NCBI RefSeq assembly: GCF_008807415.1
Contig: NZ_CP043626.1
Span: 4,440,501-4,504,500, forward strand
DNA: 64,000 nucleotides
Direction of reading: 5' to 3'
DNA from: Pseudomonas denitrificans (nom. rej.)
Lineage (GTDB): Bacteria > Pseudomonadota > Gammaproteobacteria > Pseudomonadales > Pseudomonadaceae
A model generated the notes under the pieces. It had not been told where the DNA came from, did no database searches, and saw only the letters and a program-made list of their open reading frames with translations. Both the position numbers and the translations under genes were made by a program. Positions 45,099 through 54,540 of the stretch are shown here, piece by piece (within the stretch, counting starts at the first letter, position 1; every line of letters starts with the position of its first letter).

Positions 45099-45791
45099 TC
45101 AGACCAGTAGACTCCGATCAAACACAAACGCCCCATCCCCCTGCGGCGTAAAACGCAGCACATGTTGTGGCCGTCCCATCGGCGGCTGGTGGCGTTCGCC
45201 GGTGTCTTCCACCCAGCCCGCCGCCTTCATCCGCTCCAGTCGGCCGCGCAGGCTGGAATGCTGGATTTCCTCGCCGATGGACCACTCGAAGGCCTTCAGC
45301 GCCTCGGCCACGGTGAAGCGCTCCGGCAGCAGGTGCAGCGGCAGCGCGCTGTACACCGACTTGCCCGCCAGCCGCTCGCAGGCCTGCTGCACGAGCTGGG
45401 TGTGGTCGAAGGGCAAGGGGAAACGCTCGCTGCGCACGGACTCCAGCGGCACGAAGTCCAGGTCGTCGGCGGCCAGCTCGATGTCTGGCGCCACCAGCAC
45501 CAGGTAGAACACGCTCAGGGACCAGCCGCGCGGGTCACGCACCGCATTGCCCACGGTCGCCACCTGCTCCATGTACGCCGGCTTCACCCGCGCCTTTTCA
45601 CGCAGTGCGCGCAAGGCGGCATCATCCAGACCATGGTCGGCGCAGCGGCCATTGATCAGCACGCCGGGCAGCGCCCACTGCCCCTCGAACGGCGCCTTGG
45701 CGCGGCGGATCAGCAGCAGCTCCAGCCCACGCTCGGCGTTCAGGCGCAACGCCACGATATCCACGGTGGCCAGCACTTCAGCGGTACTCAT
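45099..45791 (-). CDS. nrtR: Nudix-related transcriptional regulator NrtR
   Basis: This is a 230-residue fusion of an N-terminal Nudix-like ADP-ribose sensor and a C-terminal winged helix. The Nudix part (LLLIRRAKAPFEGQWALPGVLINGRCADHGLDDAALRALREKARV, seen in pieces) has a degenerate Nudix box, so it binds rather than hydrolyses ligand. The DNA-binding part includes SIGEEIQHSSLRGRLERMKAAGWVEDT. It represses NAD salvage genes when ADP-ribose or NAD is sufficient. The ATG at 45791 follows GGGAGGAG. It is divergent from the pncA operon with an operator between. Confidence 0.92.
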   Translation of the reverse strand: MSTAEVLATVDIVALRLNAERGLELLLIRRAKAPFEGQWALPGVLINGRCADHGLDDAALRALREKARVKPAYMEQVATVGNAVRDPRGWSLSVFYLVLVAPDIELAADDLDFVPLESVRSERFPLPFDHTQLVQQACERLAGKSVYSALPLHLLPERFTVAEALKAFEWSIGEEIQHSSLRGRLERMKAAGWVEDTGERHQPPMGRPQHVLRFTPQGDGAFVFDRSLLV

Positions 45792-45830
45792 CGATGCTCC
45801 TCCCATGCTTCCTCACCGGAAGAAGCCCTG

Positions 45831-45916
45831 CGACTTATTTCACCATGTACAGAAAGCATCTTCCACCTCTGGGCATTTTTCATCTTTCTGCTTGACGACT
45901 TATTTCACGTCGTGAA
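45831..45916. promoter_or_regulatory. NrtR operator and half-site in the nrtR-pncA promoter region
   Basis: TTCACGTCGTGAA (45904-45916) is a perfect 6-bp-arm palindrome. The 13 bases CGACTTATTTCAC that include its left arm occur also at 45831-45843, giving a direct-repeat half-site near the nrtR start. This supports control of both divergent units. Assignment to NrtR rests on position and on similarity to described pseudomonad sites. Confidence 0.65.
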
Positions 45917-45960
45917 TTATGTAGCCACGACAGACCACCAACGGTCAAGCGGAGGCTTCC

Positions 45961-46608
45961 ATGAACCTGATCGCCAGCTTCGACGTAGACGCCCAGAAGA
46001 GCTTCACCCCGCTCTGCCCCAACGAGCTGCCGGTGCCCGGCGGTGACGCCATCGGCGGCGCCCTCAACCTGATGGCCGAACGCGCCAGCCTGCGCCTGGG
46101 CAGCAAGGACGCCCACAGCCCGCAAGCGCCCTGGGTAGTGAGCGAGCCGGCACAGATGCTGCAACCGCTCGCCCTGCCCAACGCCGACCTCACCTGGGTC
46201 AGCCACTGCGTGCCGGGCACGCCGGGCTTCGAGCTGCTGGACGAGTTGCCCAGGCCGATGGACTACGACTTCTTCATCTGGAAGGGCGTGGAGCCGGACC
46301 TGCACCCCTACGGTGCGTGCTACCACGACCTGGCGGAGCGACGCAGCACCGGGGTGATCGAATACCTGCGGCAGAACGCGGTCAGCCATGTACTGGTGGG
46401 CGGCCTGGCGCTGGACTACTGCGTGAAGACCACCGCACTGCAACTGCGCCGCGCCGGCTTCCAGGTGCTGCTGTACCTGCCGGCCTGCCGCGCCATCGCG
46501 GAGGACACCGCGAAGGCCGCCTGCAACGAAATGCGCAGCGCCGGGGTCATCCTCTGCGCCAACGAGAACGAACTGGACGAGGCCCTCTGGGGCATCAGGG
46601 AGAATTGA
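45961..46608 (+). CDS. pncA: Nicotinamidase
   Basis: This is a 215-residue cysteine hydrolase that deamidates nicotinamide to nicotinate for NAD salvage. The catalytic triad is Asp10 ([10 protein letters not shown]), Lys108 ([15 protein letters not shown]) and Cys154 ([13 protein letters not shown]). The metal-site residues Asp50 and His52 are in GSKDAHSP. A conserved cis-peptide region is [14 protein letters not shown] precedes the ATG. It is the first gene of pncA-pncB-nadE, two bases from pncB. Confidence 0.94.
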   Translation: MNLIASFDVDAQKSFTPLCPNELPVPGGDAIGGALNLMAERASLRLGSKDAHSPQAPWVVSEPAQMLQPLALPNADLTWVSHCVPGTPGFELLDELPRPMDYDFFIWKGVEPDLHPYGACYHDLAERRSTGVIEYLRQNAVSHVLVGGLALDYCVKTTALQLRRAGFQVLLYLPACRAIAEDTAKAACNEMRSAGVILCANENELDEALWGIREN

Positions 46609-46610
46609 TC

Positions 46611-47810
46611 ATGGCCGAGAGCGTGTTTGCCGACAGCATCGTGCAGAACCTGCTGGACACCGACTTCTACAAGCTGACGATGATGCAGGCGGTGCTGCAC
46701 AACTACCCCAACGCCGAGGTGGAGTGGGAGTTCCGCTGCCGCAACGCCGAGGACCTGCGCCCGTACCTCGCGGAAATCCGCTACCAGATCGAGCGCCTGG
46801 CCGAACTGGAAGCCACGCCGGACCAGTTGGCCTTCCTCGAACGCATCCCGTTCATCAAGCCAGACTTCATCCGCTTCCTCAGCCTGTTCCGCTTCAACCT
46901 GCGCTATGTGCACACCAGCATCGAGGACGGCCAACTGGCCATCCGCCTGCGCGGGCCGTGGCTGCACGTAATCCTCTTCGAGGTGCCGCTGCTGGCCATC
47001 GTCAGCGAAGTGCGCAACCGCTATCGCTACCGCGAGGTGGTGCTGGAGCAGGTCGGTGAGCAGCTCTATCGCAAGCTCGACTGGCTCGCCGGCAACGCCA
47101 GCGCGGAGGAGCTGAAGGAATTCCAGGTGGCCGACTTCGGTACCCGCCGGCGCCTCTCCTACCGCACCCAGGAAGAAGTCGTGCACATCCTCAAGCGCGA
47201 CTTCCCCGGCCGCTTCGTCGGCACCAGCAACGTGCACCTGGCCCGCGAATTCGACGTCAAGCCGATCGGCACCATGGCCCACGAATGGCTGATGGCGCAC
47301 CAGCAGCTCGGTCCGCGGCTGATCGACAGCCAGATCGCCGCGCTGGACTGCTGGGTGCGCGAATACCGCGGCCAGCTGGGCATCGCGCTGACCGACTGCA
47401 TTACCATGGACGCCTTCCTGGGCGACTTCGACCTGTACTTCGCCAAGCTCTTCGATGGCCTGCGCCACGACTCGGGCGACCCGCTGGTCTGGGCCGAGAA
47501 GGCCATCGCCCACTACCGCCGGCTGGGAATCGACCCGCTGACCAAGACCCTGGTGTTCTCCGACGGCCTCGACATGCCCAAGGCGTTGCAGCTCTTCCGC
47601 GCATTGCGTGGCAAGATCAACGTCAGTTTCGGCATCGGTACCAACCTGACCTGCGACATCCCCGGGGTGGAACCGATGAACATCGTGATCAAGATGACGG
47701 CCTGCAACGGCCACCCCGTGGCGAAGATTTCCGACACCCCGGGCAAGACCCAATGCCGCGACGAGAACTTCGTCGCCTACCTGCGCCACGTGTTCAAGGT
47801 GCCGGTGTAA
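46611..47810 (+). CDS. pncB: Nicotinate phosphoribosyltransferase
   Basis: This is a 399-residue enzyme that condenses nicotinate with PRPP to give nicotinate mononucleotide. Family motifs include [32 protein letters not shown], with the tyrosine-lysine of the active site, [23 protein letters not shown] with the phosphorylatable His in that block, and [36 protein letters not shown]. The ATG at 46611 lies two bases after pncA; the open frame upstream belongs to no gene. Confidence 0.96.
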   Translation: MAESVFADSIVQNLLDTDFYKLTMMQAVLHNYPNAEVEWEFRCRNAEDLRPYLAEIRYQIERLAELEATPDQLAFLERIPFIKPDFIRFLSLFRFNLRYVHTSIEDGQLAIRLRGPWLHVILFEVPLLAIVSEVRNRYRYREVVLEQVGEQLYRKLDWLAGNASAEELKEFQVADFGTRRRLSYRTQEEVVHILKRDFPGRFVGTSNVHLAREFDVKPIGTMAHEWLMAHQQLGPRLIDSQIAALDCWVREYRGQLGIALTDCITMDAFLGDFDLYFAKLFDGLRHDSGDPLVWAEKAIAHYRRLGIDPLTKTLVFSDGLDMPKALQLFRALRGKINVSFGIGTNLTCDIPGVEPMNIVIKMTACNGHPVAKISDTPGKTQCRDENFVAYLRHVFKVPV

Positions 47811-47842
47811 CCCATTTTCCGCTTTCCACAGGAGCCCTCCAG

Positions 47843-48670
47843 ATGAAAGACAGACAGGCCGCCATCGCCAGAGAACTCAACGTGCAGCCGCCCTTCCAGT
47901 CCGACGCCGAGCTGCTGGCCGAGATCCAGCGGCGCGTGCGCTTCATCCAGGACTGCCTGCAGGGTTCGGGGATGAAGACCCTGGTGCTGGGCATCAGTGG
48001 CGGCGTCGACTCGCTCACCGCCGGCATGCTCTGCCAGCGCGCCGTGGAGGGCCTGCGCGCCGAGACCGGCAACCAGGACTACCGCTTCCTCGCCGTGCGC
48101 CTGCCATACAACGTGCAGGGCGACGAGCAGGATGCCCAGGATTCGGTGGACGTCATCTCCCCCGACGAGCGCCATACCGTGAACATCGGCCCGTCCGTGC
48201 AGGCGCTGGCCGCCGAGACCCAGGCACTGGAAGGCCTGGCACCGGCCACCCGCGACTTCGCCCTGGGCAATACCAAGGCACGCATCCGCATGGTCGCCCA
48301 GTACACCATCGCCAACGCCCGCGCCGGCCTGGTGGTCGGCACCGACCACGCCGCCGAGGCGGTGATGGGCTTCTTCACCAAGTTCGGCGACGGCGCCTGC
48401 GACCTCGCCCCGCTCACCGGCCTGGTGAAGAACCAGGTGCGCAGCATCGCCCGCAGCCTCGGCGCGCCGGAGCATCTGGTGGAGAAGGTGCCGACCGCCG
48501 ACCTCGAGGACCTCGCCCCCGGCAAGCCGGACGAGCACGCTCACGGCGTGACCTACAAGGAGATCGATGCCTTCCTGCACGGCCAGGACGTTGGCCAGGA
48601 GGCCTTCGACATTATCGTCCGTACCTTCGAGAAGACCCGTCACAAGCGCGCACTGCCCACCGCGCCGTAA
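47843..48670 (+). CDS. nadE: NH3-dependent NAD+ synthetase
   Basis: This is a 275-residue N-type ATP pyrophosphatase that amidates nicotinate adenine dinucleotide with ammonia. The P-loop is [13 protein letters not shown] (about 49-61). Other conserved segments are [44 protein letters not shown] and [18 protein letters not shown]. It lacks a glutaminase domain, so it uses free ammonia. AGGAGCCCTCCAG precedes the ATG. It completes the salvage route started by pncA and pncB. Confidence 0.96.
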   Translation: MKDRQAAIARELNVQPPFQSDAELLAEIQRRVRFIQDCLQGSGMKTLVLGISGGVDSLTAGMLCQRAVEGLRAETGNQDYRFLAVRLPYNVQGDEQDAQDSVDVISPDERHTVNIGPSVQALAAETQALEGLAPATRDFALGNTKARIRMVAQYTIANARAGLVVGTDHAAEAVMGFFTKFGDGACDLAPLTGLVKNQVRSIARSLGAPEHLVEKVPTADLEDLAPGKPDEHAHGVTYKEIDAFLHGQDVGQEAFDIIVRTFEKTRHKRALPTAP

Positions 48671-48723
48671 GCGAACGGCAGCCGTTGGCGCGGGAGAAGT
48701 CCCGCGCCAGCGAGTTCAGGGGT

Positions 48724-49350
48724 TCAGTGCTGGGGAATGACGTAGCGCCAGATGGCGATGAAGTGCAGCAGGCTGCCGGCGATCACGAACAGGTGCCAGA
48801 TGCCATGCCAGTGGCGGAAGCGGCTGTCGTAGGCGAAGAAGATGATGCCGATGGTATAGAAAGCCCCGCCGCCCACCAGCCAGGCGAAACCTGCGCCGCC
48901 CAGCGCACGGTACAGCGGGCCCACCGCGATCAGCACGATCCAGCCCATCACCGCGTAGATGATGATCGACAGCACCCGTGCCTCGGAGCGCGGCTTGATC
49001 TCTTGCAGCATGCCGATCACTGCCATCGACCAGACGATGCCGAACAGCGTCCAGCCCCAGGGCCCCTTCAGCGTCACCAGGCAGAACGGCGTGTAGCTTC
49101 CGGCGATCAGCAGGTAGATCGACAGATGGTCGAGCTTGCGCAGAATGACTTTCGCCCGTCCCTGAACGCTGTGGTAGAGCGTGGAGATGCTGTAGAGCAG
49201 GGTCAGCGTCGTGCCGTACACCGCCACGCTGACGATGCGCAGCGGCTCGCCCACCAGGCTGGTGACCACCAGCAGCCAGATGCCGCCCACCAGCGCCAGC
49301 ACGGCGCCAATCAGGTGAGTCCAGGCGTTGAAGCGTTCACCGTGGTACAT
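48724..49350 (-). CDS. trhA: Hemolysin III family membrane protein TrhA
   Basis: This is a 208-residue seven-helix membrane protein of the PAQR/hemolysin III family. Family motifs are ERFNAWTHLIGAVLALVG at the N-terminus, SISTLYHSVQGRAKVILRKLDHLSIYLLIAGSYTPF (in pieces, with the conserved Ser, His and Asp), and the C-terminal HWHGIWHLFVIAGSLLHFIAIWRYV; these His and Asp residues form a zinc site. In E. coli and B. subtilis relatives maintain membrane fluidity. Hemolytic activity should not be assumed. It is convergent with azu... both are on the minus strand, azu upstream. Confidence 0.9.
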   Translation of the reverse strand: MYHGERFNAWTHLIGAVLALVGGIWLLVVTSLVGEPLRIVSVAVYGTTLTLLYSISTLYHSVQGRAKVILRKLDHLSIYLLIAGSYTPFCLVTLKGPWGWTLFGIVWSMAVIGMLQEIKPRSEARVLSIIIYAVMGWIVLIAVGPLYRALGGAGFAWLVGGGAFYTIGIIFFAYDSRFRHWHGIWHLFVIAGSLLHFIAIWRYVIPQH

Positions 49351-49406
49351 GAGTCCCCCGTTGCAATTTCAACCACGCCCACACCCTACCCTGCTTGCGT
49401 GAAATA

Positions 49407-49433
49407 AAAAGCCCGACCATGGGTCGGGCTTTT
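49407..49433 (-). terminator. Rho-independent terminator of azu
   Basis: AAAAGCCCGACC / GGTCGGGCTTTT makes a 12-bp stem with a 3-base loop, about 30 bases past the azu stop on the minus strand, and insulates trhA. Confidence 0.9.
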
Positions 49434-49463
49434 CGGATCACACGCTTTCGAGCGAAAGCGGGA

Positions 49464-49910
49464 TCACTTCACCGCCAGGGTGCCCTTCATCATGGCCGAG
49501 TGGCCCGGGAAGGAGCAGAAGAAGGCGTATTCATCGCCAGCCTTCAGCTTGGAGACGTCGAAGGTCACCGAATCCTTCTCGCCGGAGCCGATGATCTTGG
49601 TGTGGGCGATCACGCGGGTGTCGCCGTCCTTGACGTAGTTCTTGTCCAGACCGGCGGCCATGCCGTCGGTCACTACGCCCTGCATGTCGGCGGCAGTGGT
49701 CAGGACCCAGTTATGGCCCATCACGTTCTTCGGCAGGCTGCCCGGGTGGGACAGGTTCACGGTGAAGGTCTTGCAGCTCTTGTCGACGCTGATGGCGTTG
49801 GTGCTGAACTGCATCTGGTCGTTGCCCTGGATGTCCACGGAGCATTCGGCGGCCAGCAGCGGGGCACTGAACAGGCCAAGCAGGGATACAGCGGCGAGTT
49901 TACGGAACAT
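49464..49910 (-). CDS. azu: Azurin
   Basis: This is a 148-residue periplasmic blue copper protein. The signal peptide ends SAPLLA, giving mature [15 protein letters not shown] of 128 residues as in P. aeruginosa azurin. Copper ligands in mature numbering are Gly45-His46 (MGHNW), Cys112 (FFCSFPG), His117 and Met121 (PGHSAMM). Cys3 and Cys26 form the disulphide. It transfers electrons, for example between cytochrome c551 and denitrification or other oxidoreductases. A putative Anr box lies about 75-85 bp upstream. It is transcribed alone with its own terminator. Confidence 0.97.
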   Translation of the reverse strand: MFRKLAAVSLLGLFSAPLLAAECSVDIQGNDQMQFSTNAISVDKSCKTFTVNLSHPGSLPKNVMGHNWVLTTAADMQGVVTDGMAAGLDKNYVKDGDTRVIAHTKIIGSGEKDSVTFDVSKLKAGDEYAFFCSFPGHSAMMKGTLAVK

Positions 49911-49981
49911 GACATGCCTCCTAGGCAGGTTGGGCGGAGAATCCTGAAGGGGAAGACTGCCCGAACGCGATCGGGGTTCCC

Positions 49982-49995
49982 CTGATCTGCATCAA
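49982..49995. promoter_or_regulatory. Anr/Fnr-like box upstream of azu
   Basis: CTGATCTGCATCAA reads TTGAT-N4-ATCAG on the minus strand, one base from the Anr/Fnr consensus TTGAT-N4-ATCAA. It is centred about 78 bp before the azu start. Anaerobic control of azurin is known in P. aeruginosa. Confidence 0.5.
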
Positions 49996-50118
49996 TGGCC
50001 TTCGGCCACGAGCGAAGCTTGGAACTGTCTATCAGGTCGATCAGCAGGATCAACGAGGCAGATCAGCGCACCCCGCCTAGCATAGACGCCATCCCCCGGC
50101 CCCACAGGAGTTCGCGCC

Positions 50119-50214
50119 ATGCACCGTCTTGGACTGTTACAAAGCCCGCTGCTACAGAACCTGCTCGCCTGCTACGCACTCGGCGCAACCGCCGGCGGCT
50201 GCCTGGACGACTGA
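50119..50214 (+). CDS. Possible 31-residue small protein
   Basis: A short open frame encodes MHRLGLLQSPLLQNLLACYALG followed by ATAGGCLDD. It is preceded by CAGGAG eight bases before the ATG, a better ribosome binding site than that of the LOG gene 77 bp downstream. It is leucine-rich with an amphipathic helix and two cysteines. It may be a small protein or a leader peptide. Evidence is limited to the ribosome binding site and position. Confidence 0.35.
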   Translation: MHRLGLLQSPLLQNLLACYALGATAGGCLDD

Positions 50215-50291
50215 ATTCGGCTTGGTCGCTTTCCTCGCAGTCGGTAACCTGACGGCCTGCAAAACCAGGCCAGCAAAACGAGGACAGCTCC

Positions 50292-50879
50292 ATGACCTTG
50301 CGTTCCATCTGCGTATTCTGCGGCGCCAGCCCCGGCGCCACCCCGATCTACCAGGAAGCCGCCGAAGCCCTCGGCCGACACCTCGCTGAAAACGGTATCC
50401 AGCTGGTCTATGGCGGCGGCGCCGTGGGCCTGATGGGTATGGTCGCCAATGCCGCGCTGGCCGCTGGCGGCGAAGTCATCGGCATCATCCCGCAGAGCCT
50501 GAAAGACGCCGAAGTCGGCCACAGCGGCCTGACCCGCCTGGAAGTGGTGGACGGCATGCACGCGCGCAAGGCCCGCATGGCCGAGCTGAGCGACGCCTTC
50601 ATCGCCCTGCCGGGCGGCCTGGGTACCCTGGAAGAGCTGTTCGAGGTCTGGACCTGGGGCCAACTGGGCTACCACGCCAAGCCGCTGGGACTGCTGGAAG
50701 TGAACGGCTTCTTCGACCCGCTGCTGACCTTCCTCGACCATCTGGTGCAGGAGCGCTTCGTGCGCCAGCCGCACCGCGACATGCTGCAGCGTGCAGCCTC
50801 GCCCGCCGAGCTGGTCAGCGCCCTGGCCGACTGGAAGCCCCTGGCCGCGCCCAAGTGGGTCGACCGCACGCCGACCTGA
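50292..50879 (+). CDS. LOG family nucleoside monophosphate phosphoribohydrolase
   Basis: This is a 195-residue Rossmann-fold LOG protein. The defining PGGxGTxxE motif is [21 protein letters not shown] (about 105-125), and the N-terminal [18 protein letters not shown] with [15 protein letters not shown] complete the nucleotide-binding site. Such enzymes release adenine or cytokinin-type bases from nucleoside 5'-monophosphates. It corresponds to PA4923. It is convergent with pilE, eight bases from its stop. Confidence 0.93.
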   Translation: MTLRSICVFCGASPGATPIYQEAAEALGRHLAENGIQLVYGGGAVGLMGMVANAALAAGGEVIGIIPQSLKDAEVGHSGLTRLEVVDGMHARKARMAELSDAFIALPGGLGTLEELFEVWTWGQLGYHAKPLGLLEVNGFFDPLLTFLDHLVQERFVRQPHRDMLQRAASPAELVSALADWKPLAAPKWVDRTPT

Positions 50880-50886
50880 CGTACGC

Positions 50887-51288
50887 CTACCAGCAGCGCT
50901 CCGTGGCCGCGCCACGGAGCCCGCTGCTGGCCAGCGTCAGCACTCCGCAGGCATCCCCCGCCATCGCCCCGAGCGGCTCGGCCTGCAGGACATAACCCGA
51001 CTCCTCCGGACCACTGGCGAAACTCAGGCGGTAGAAGGCCTTCCCTGCATCGCGTGGCGACTGGTCGAACGGCAGCGTTACGCCGACGTAGGTGCCGCGG
51101 CTGGTGTAGAAGCGCTCCAGCGACTGCGCCAGCTCCACCAGCGACTTCTGCGCGTCCACCCGGCGCACCCGTTGGATATGATCCTGGTACGCCGGCAGGG
51201 CGATACCCAGCAGGATGCCGATCAGGGCCAGGCAGACCAGCAGCTCCACCAGCGTGAAACCGCCGGCGCGTTTGTTCGGCGATGTCAT
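50887..51288 (-). CDS. pilE: Type IV minor pilin, PilE-like
   Basis: This is a 133-residue prepilin. The class III leader MTSPNKRAGG is cut before FTLVELLVCLALIGILLGIALPAY, which has the Phe1 and Glu5 of type IV pilins. The globular part has the PilE-type ending with a disulphide pair (GDACGVLTL...ATERCW). The ATG at 51288 lies one base after the pilY1 stop, in the pilV-W-X-Y1-E order. It should be a minor pilin of the tip complex rather than the major subunit, because of length and gene context. Confidence 0.88.
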   Translation of the reverse strand: MTSPNKRAGGFTLVELLVCLALIGILLGIALPAYQDHIQRVRRVDAQKSLVELAQSLERFYTSRGTYVGVTLPFDQSPRDAGKAFYRLSFASGPEESGYVLQAEPLGAMAGDACGVLTLASSGLRGAATERCW

Positions 51289-51289
51289 T

Positions 51290-54200
51290 TCAACGAGACT
51301 CCCACCAGGCCTTGCGCCCGAAGTCACGGAGCAGATCCAGCGCCTGCCCCTGCGGACGGCCATCGCGATCCACACCCAGGATGTGCAGGCCACCGGCCGG
51401 ATCGGATTGCAGCAGCGCGCCGCTGGACTGCTGCGCTGCGTCGCTGCCCGCCATGACGACGCTCGGCAGACCGCCCACCAGCCGCTCGCCGCTGCCGCTA
51501 TCCAGCACGACCCAAGCGTGAGCGAGCGGATCGCTGCAGGGGTCCTCTCCCGGTGCGATCAGGTTGAACAACACCAGCCTGCCGTCACGAACCTGCGGCT
51601 GCTCCACCACGCGCCAACCAACGGCCGACAGGTCAAGATACCAGCCACGACCACCGTCCTTTCCGGGCACCGGCAGGAGCTCTGACCGCCCAACCAAGGC
51701 CCGCCCGTCGTCGAGCACGCCATAAAGACTTTCAGTCCTCGCCGTGGGCTCGTCGTCACCCACACGGTAGAAGCGCCCGGTGCCGAGCAACACTCGCACC
51801 TGTCCACTGCGGTCCATGGCTGCCGCCACCGGCGCAGTAATTGCCTGCGAATTCCCGTCCGGCGCCAGCGTCCGGAACAACGGTTTGCCGGCCAGCGACG
51901 GTGGAATCGCCGAGTCTCCACCCGCATCGCCCGCCAGATCCACACGCCAGAGATTCCCGAGGCTGTCGCCCACATAGAGGCGGTTGGCGGTCACCCCGCC
52001 CACACTGCTGATCGCCGTCACCGACCCCAGGTCACCGGCCTCGGGCAGGTGGATGCGCTTGAGCACACGACCATCCGCGGCATCGAGCAGCCAGATGTCC
52101 CCGCCACGGTATTCCGGGTCTTTGGCGCCGGAGGAAACCGCCACGACGAACCTTCCCGATTCGAGCGCCATGAGTGCTGGCCGCCCCAGCGTGTAGCCGA
52201 GGTCGGGGTGGCTGAACTCCCAGAGCACGCTGCTCGACTGGACGTGTTCCGGGTCGGTCACGTCCAGCGCGAACAGGCCGTTGCCGCCTGCTCCGGTGCT
52301 GCCCACCAACAGGGTTCGCCACTCTCCGCCGATCCAGGCATTGCCCACCATGGGCGACCCATCGACGTAAAAGCGATGGGCATAGCCGGGGTCGGCCAAC
52401 TCGCGAAGGTGGCCCAGCACCGCCGCCGGCACATAGGCGAACAACTCACGCCCATCTCGCGCATCGAAGCCATGCAGCATGCCGTCATTCGCGCCCACCG
52501 CCACCAGCGGCGCACGCTGTTGGTATTGCTCGCTGGCAAGGAACTCCCGGTAGCCAGTACCCAGCGGATTGGGCAGCTCGCCGTAAGGCTGCGGGTCGTG
52601 CCAGGAATAGACCGGGCGCGAGCCAACGATGTCGCCCAGCCGGCTGCTGCGCAGGCGGAACGGCAACGCACTGCCGGGCTCGCTCCGCTCCTGCAGGCGC
52701 GACCCGCGAAGGTAGTCGACCAGCGACTCGCCCTGCTCGCCCCCCAGCCTGCGGCGCTGTTCGTCATCCAGGGCACTCCAGGCGAAGGGCATGCCTGCGC
52801 GCGCGATCAGCGATCCGTCTGCCCCTGCCCCGGCGGGCCGCACAGTGAGAATGTTCCGTCCGGCCACTTGCGCTTCGCTCTCCTCGTCCAGCTTCCGGGC
52901 GGCCGACCACCGCGGCAGCCGCTCGCCTTCGCGCCATAGTTGCAGGTCGCCGCTCCAGCGCCGCCCGGCCAGCAGGGTACTGAACCACTCGCCGGGGTTC
53001 TGGCCGGCACTGAAGTTGCCGGTGCTCCTCGGCTCATCGTCGGCTGCTTGGGCGAACGCCTGTTTCAGCTCATCGCGCAGCGGGTCAGGGTCGGCGAGTT
53101 TCAGCAGGTTGAGCGGCCAGCCGTCCACGCCCTGCCACGCGCTTTCCGGCAGCGGTGATGCGCGCACAAAGGAATAGCCGCGCGGGATGGCAAAGCCGCC
53201 GTACTGGGTCGCCAGCCACAGGGAGCTGCCCGGCCCGGCCACTTCGCGGGAAGACGCCAGCCAGTAGGTGGCAGCGCTCTGACGGCCGGGGAGGTCCGGG
53301 CGCAAATCGCGCACATGGGCGTCATAGGCCAGGCCTGCCAGTGCGAGCGAAGCGGCGGAGCCTGCGCCGCCCTGCATGGCCGTCACCTGCTGCGTCGCCT
53401 GGGCAATCGCTGGATCGCCAAAACGCGGCAAACTCACGCCGGCCTCGCCCTCACCCGCGCCGCCAATCCCGAGCACGACGTTGCGCTGGCAGGCGTAGGT
53501 GAGCGGGTCCGCATGATCTCCCTGATGGCGCAGGTAGCCTGTGGCGGCTTGGAGCAGCTCGCCCAGGTCATCGAATGGCAGGAACGACGAGGACTCGCCG
53601 AAACGGTTGAGAGCGGCGATCACTCCAGCCGGCCGGTCGATGAAGATTCCGGACTGCGCCGACCACTCTTTCAGCGGGTTATCCCGTCCATCATCCAGCC
53701 ACGGCCCGACGAATTTCTGCGGCGCGCGCAGCACCACTCCCGTTTCGCGATCAGACCGGCCGAAGAGGCTGAAGCGCAGGCGACCGGCATATTCCTGCAG
53801 TACGCCCTCAGGCTTGGAATGCTCGCCATAAGGCCGGCAATTACGCTCCAACTGGCCGGCAACGCAGACCTGTACGCGCACCGCGATCCGGTAGGTCGTC
53901 GCAGGCAAAAGCGGCTCTGCGGGCGGCAGCTCCTGCGGCTCGCCGGGAAAGTCCGGGCTGCGACTCAGCAAAAGGCCGCGCTCCTCTCCCGCAACACGCA
54001 GGTACAGCGTTACGCCGGAGAATGGCGTGGCACCCGCGACGCTGTCGAAAGGCAGAAGGCGATCCGGGAAGGCGCCGTCCCGTTGCAGGTTCCGCCCCTT
54101 CTGCAACACCGTCAGTCCGGCACTGTCGATAAGGCGATCGCCGCCGGTCAGCACGGCGCGATACACATCGATGGCCTGTGCCGTCGCCCAGTTGAGGAAG

Positions 54201-54520
54201 TTGCCGCTCCAGGCCTGCCGGCAGACATGGGCCAGCGCCGGGCCGACGGGCTGGAAATAGCGCTCCGTCTCGTCTTTGCCCGCACGGTAGGCGTAGCACT
54301 TGTCCGGGTCGAAGTAACCGAAGTACTGCTCGCCGGTGACATAGACCGGGTTTGGATTGGCTGCCGCCGCCGTCGCCCCGTGGGCCGAAGATGGCAACAA
54401 CAGGATATTGCCCGGAGCACCACTGGCGACCTGCAGCGGCACCTGACTGACCGGCGCAGCCGACAGTACGCCCGCCAGCATGGCGCCCAGCATCAGGGAA
54501 CAGAGTCTTCCGAGCCTCAC
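51290..54520 (-). CDS. pilY1: PilY1-like pilus tip adhesin without a recognisable vWA MIDAS motif
   Basis: This is a 1076-residue secreted protein. The GTG at 54520 is used because AAGGAGG lies at proper distance; the GTG two codons earlier is too close. A signal peptide precedes NILLLPSSAHGATAA. In typical PilY1 proteins this spot carries the metal-binding DxSxS of a von Willebrand A domain; here the first Asp is absent. Conserved PilY1 segments remain: FGYFDPDKCYAYR, WSGNFLNWATAQAIDVYRAVLTGG, and the C-terminal beta-propeller (VGANDGMLHGFDARDGRELFAYVPAAVLG; GGNGLFALDVTDP). It should prime pilus assembly and sit at the tip. It is encoded in a complete minor pilin operon. Confidence 0.88.
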   Translation of the reverse strand: MRLGRLCSLMLGAMLAGVLSAAPVSQVPLQVASGAPGNILLLPSSAHGATAAAANPNPVYVTGEQYFGYFDPDKCYAYRAGKDETERYFQPVGPALAHVCRQAWSGNFLNWATAQAIDVYRAVLTGGDRLIDSAGLTVLQKGRNLQRDGAFPDRLLPFDSVAGATPFSGVTLYLRVAGEERGLLLSRSPDFPGEPQELPPAEPLLPATTYRIAVRVQVCVAGQLERNCRPYGEHSKPEGVLQEYAGRLRFSLFGRSDRETGVVLRAPQKFVGPWLDDGRDNPLKEWSAQSGIFIDRPAGVIAALNRFGESSSFLPFDDLGELLQAATGYLRHQGDHADPLTYACQRNVVLGIGGAGEGEAGVSLPRFGDPAIAQATQQVTAMQGGAGSAASLALAGLAYDAHVRDLRPDLPGRQSAATYWLASSREVAGPGSSLWLATQYGGFAIPRGYSFVRASPLPESAWQGVDGWPLNLLKLADPDPLRDELKQAFAQAADDEPRSTGNFSAGQNPGEWFSTLLAGRRWSGDLQLWREGERLPRWSAARKLDEESEAQVAGRNILTVRPAGAGADGSLIARAGMPFAWSALDDEQRRRLGGEQGESLVDYLRGSRLQERSEPGSALPFRLRSSRLGDIVGSRPVYSWHDPQPYGELPNPLGTGYREFLASEQYQQRAPLVAVGANDGMLHGFDARDGRELFAYVPAAVLGHLRELADPGYAHRFYVDGSPMVGNAWIGGEWRTLLVGSTGAGGNGLFALDVTDPEHVQSSSVLWEFSHPDLGYTLGRPALMALESGRFVVAVSSGAKDPEYRGGDIWLLDAADGRVLKRIHLPEAGDLGSVTAISSVGGVTANRLYVGDSLGNLWRVDLAGDAGGDSAIPPSLAGKPLFRTLAPDGNSQAITAPVAAAMDRSGQVRVLLGTGRFYRVGDDEPTARTESLYGVLDDGRALVGRSELLPVPGKDGGRGWYLDLSAVGWRVVEQPQVRDGRLVLFNLIAPGEDPCSDPLAHAWVVLDSGSGERLVGGLPSVVMAGSDAAQQSSGALLQSDPAGGLHILGVDRDGRPQGQALDLLRDFGRKAWWESR

Positions 54521-54540
54521 TAGCACCTCCTTGCTGCGCG

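Noticed and set aside
48724..49350. Calling the hemolysin III protein a toxin
   Set aside because: The family name is historical; the sequence is a PAQR-type membrane protein with a zinc site and no secretion signal.
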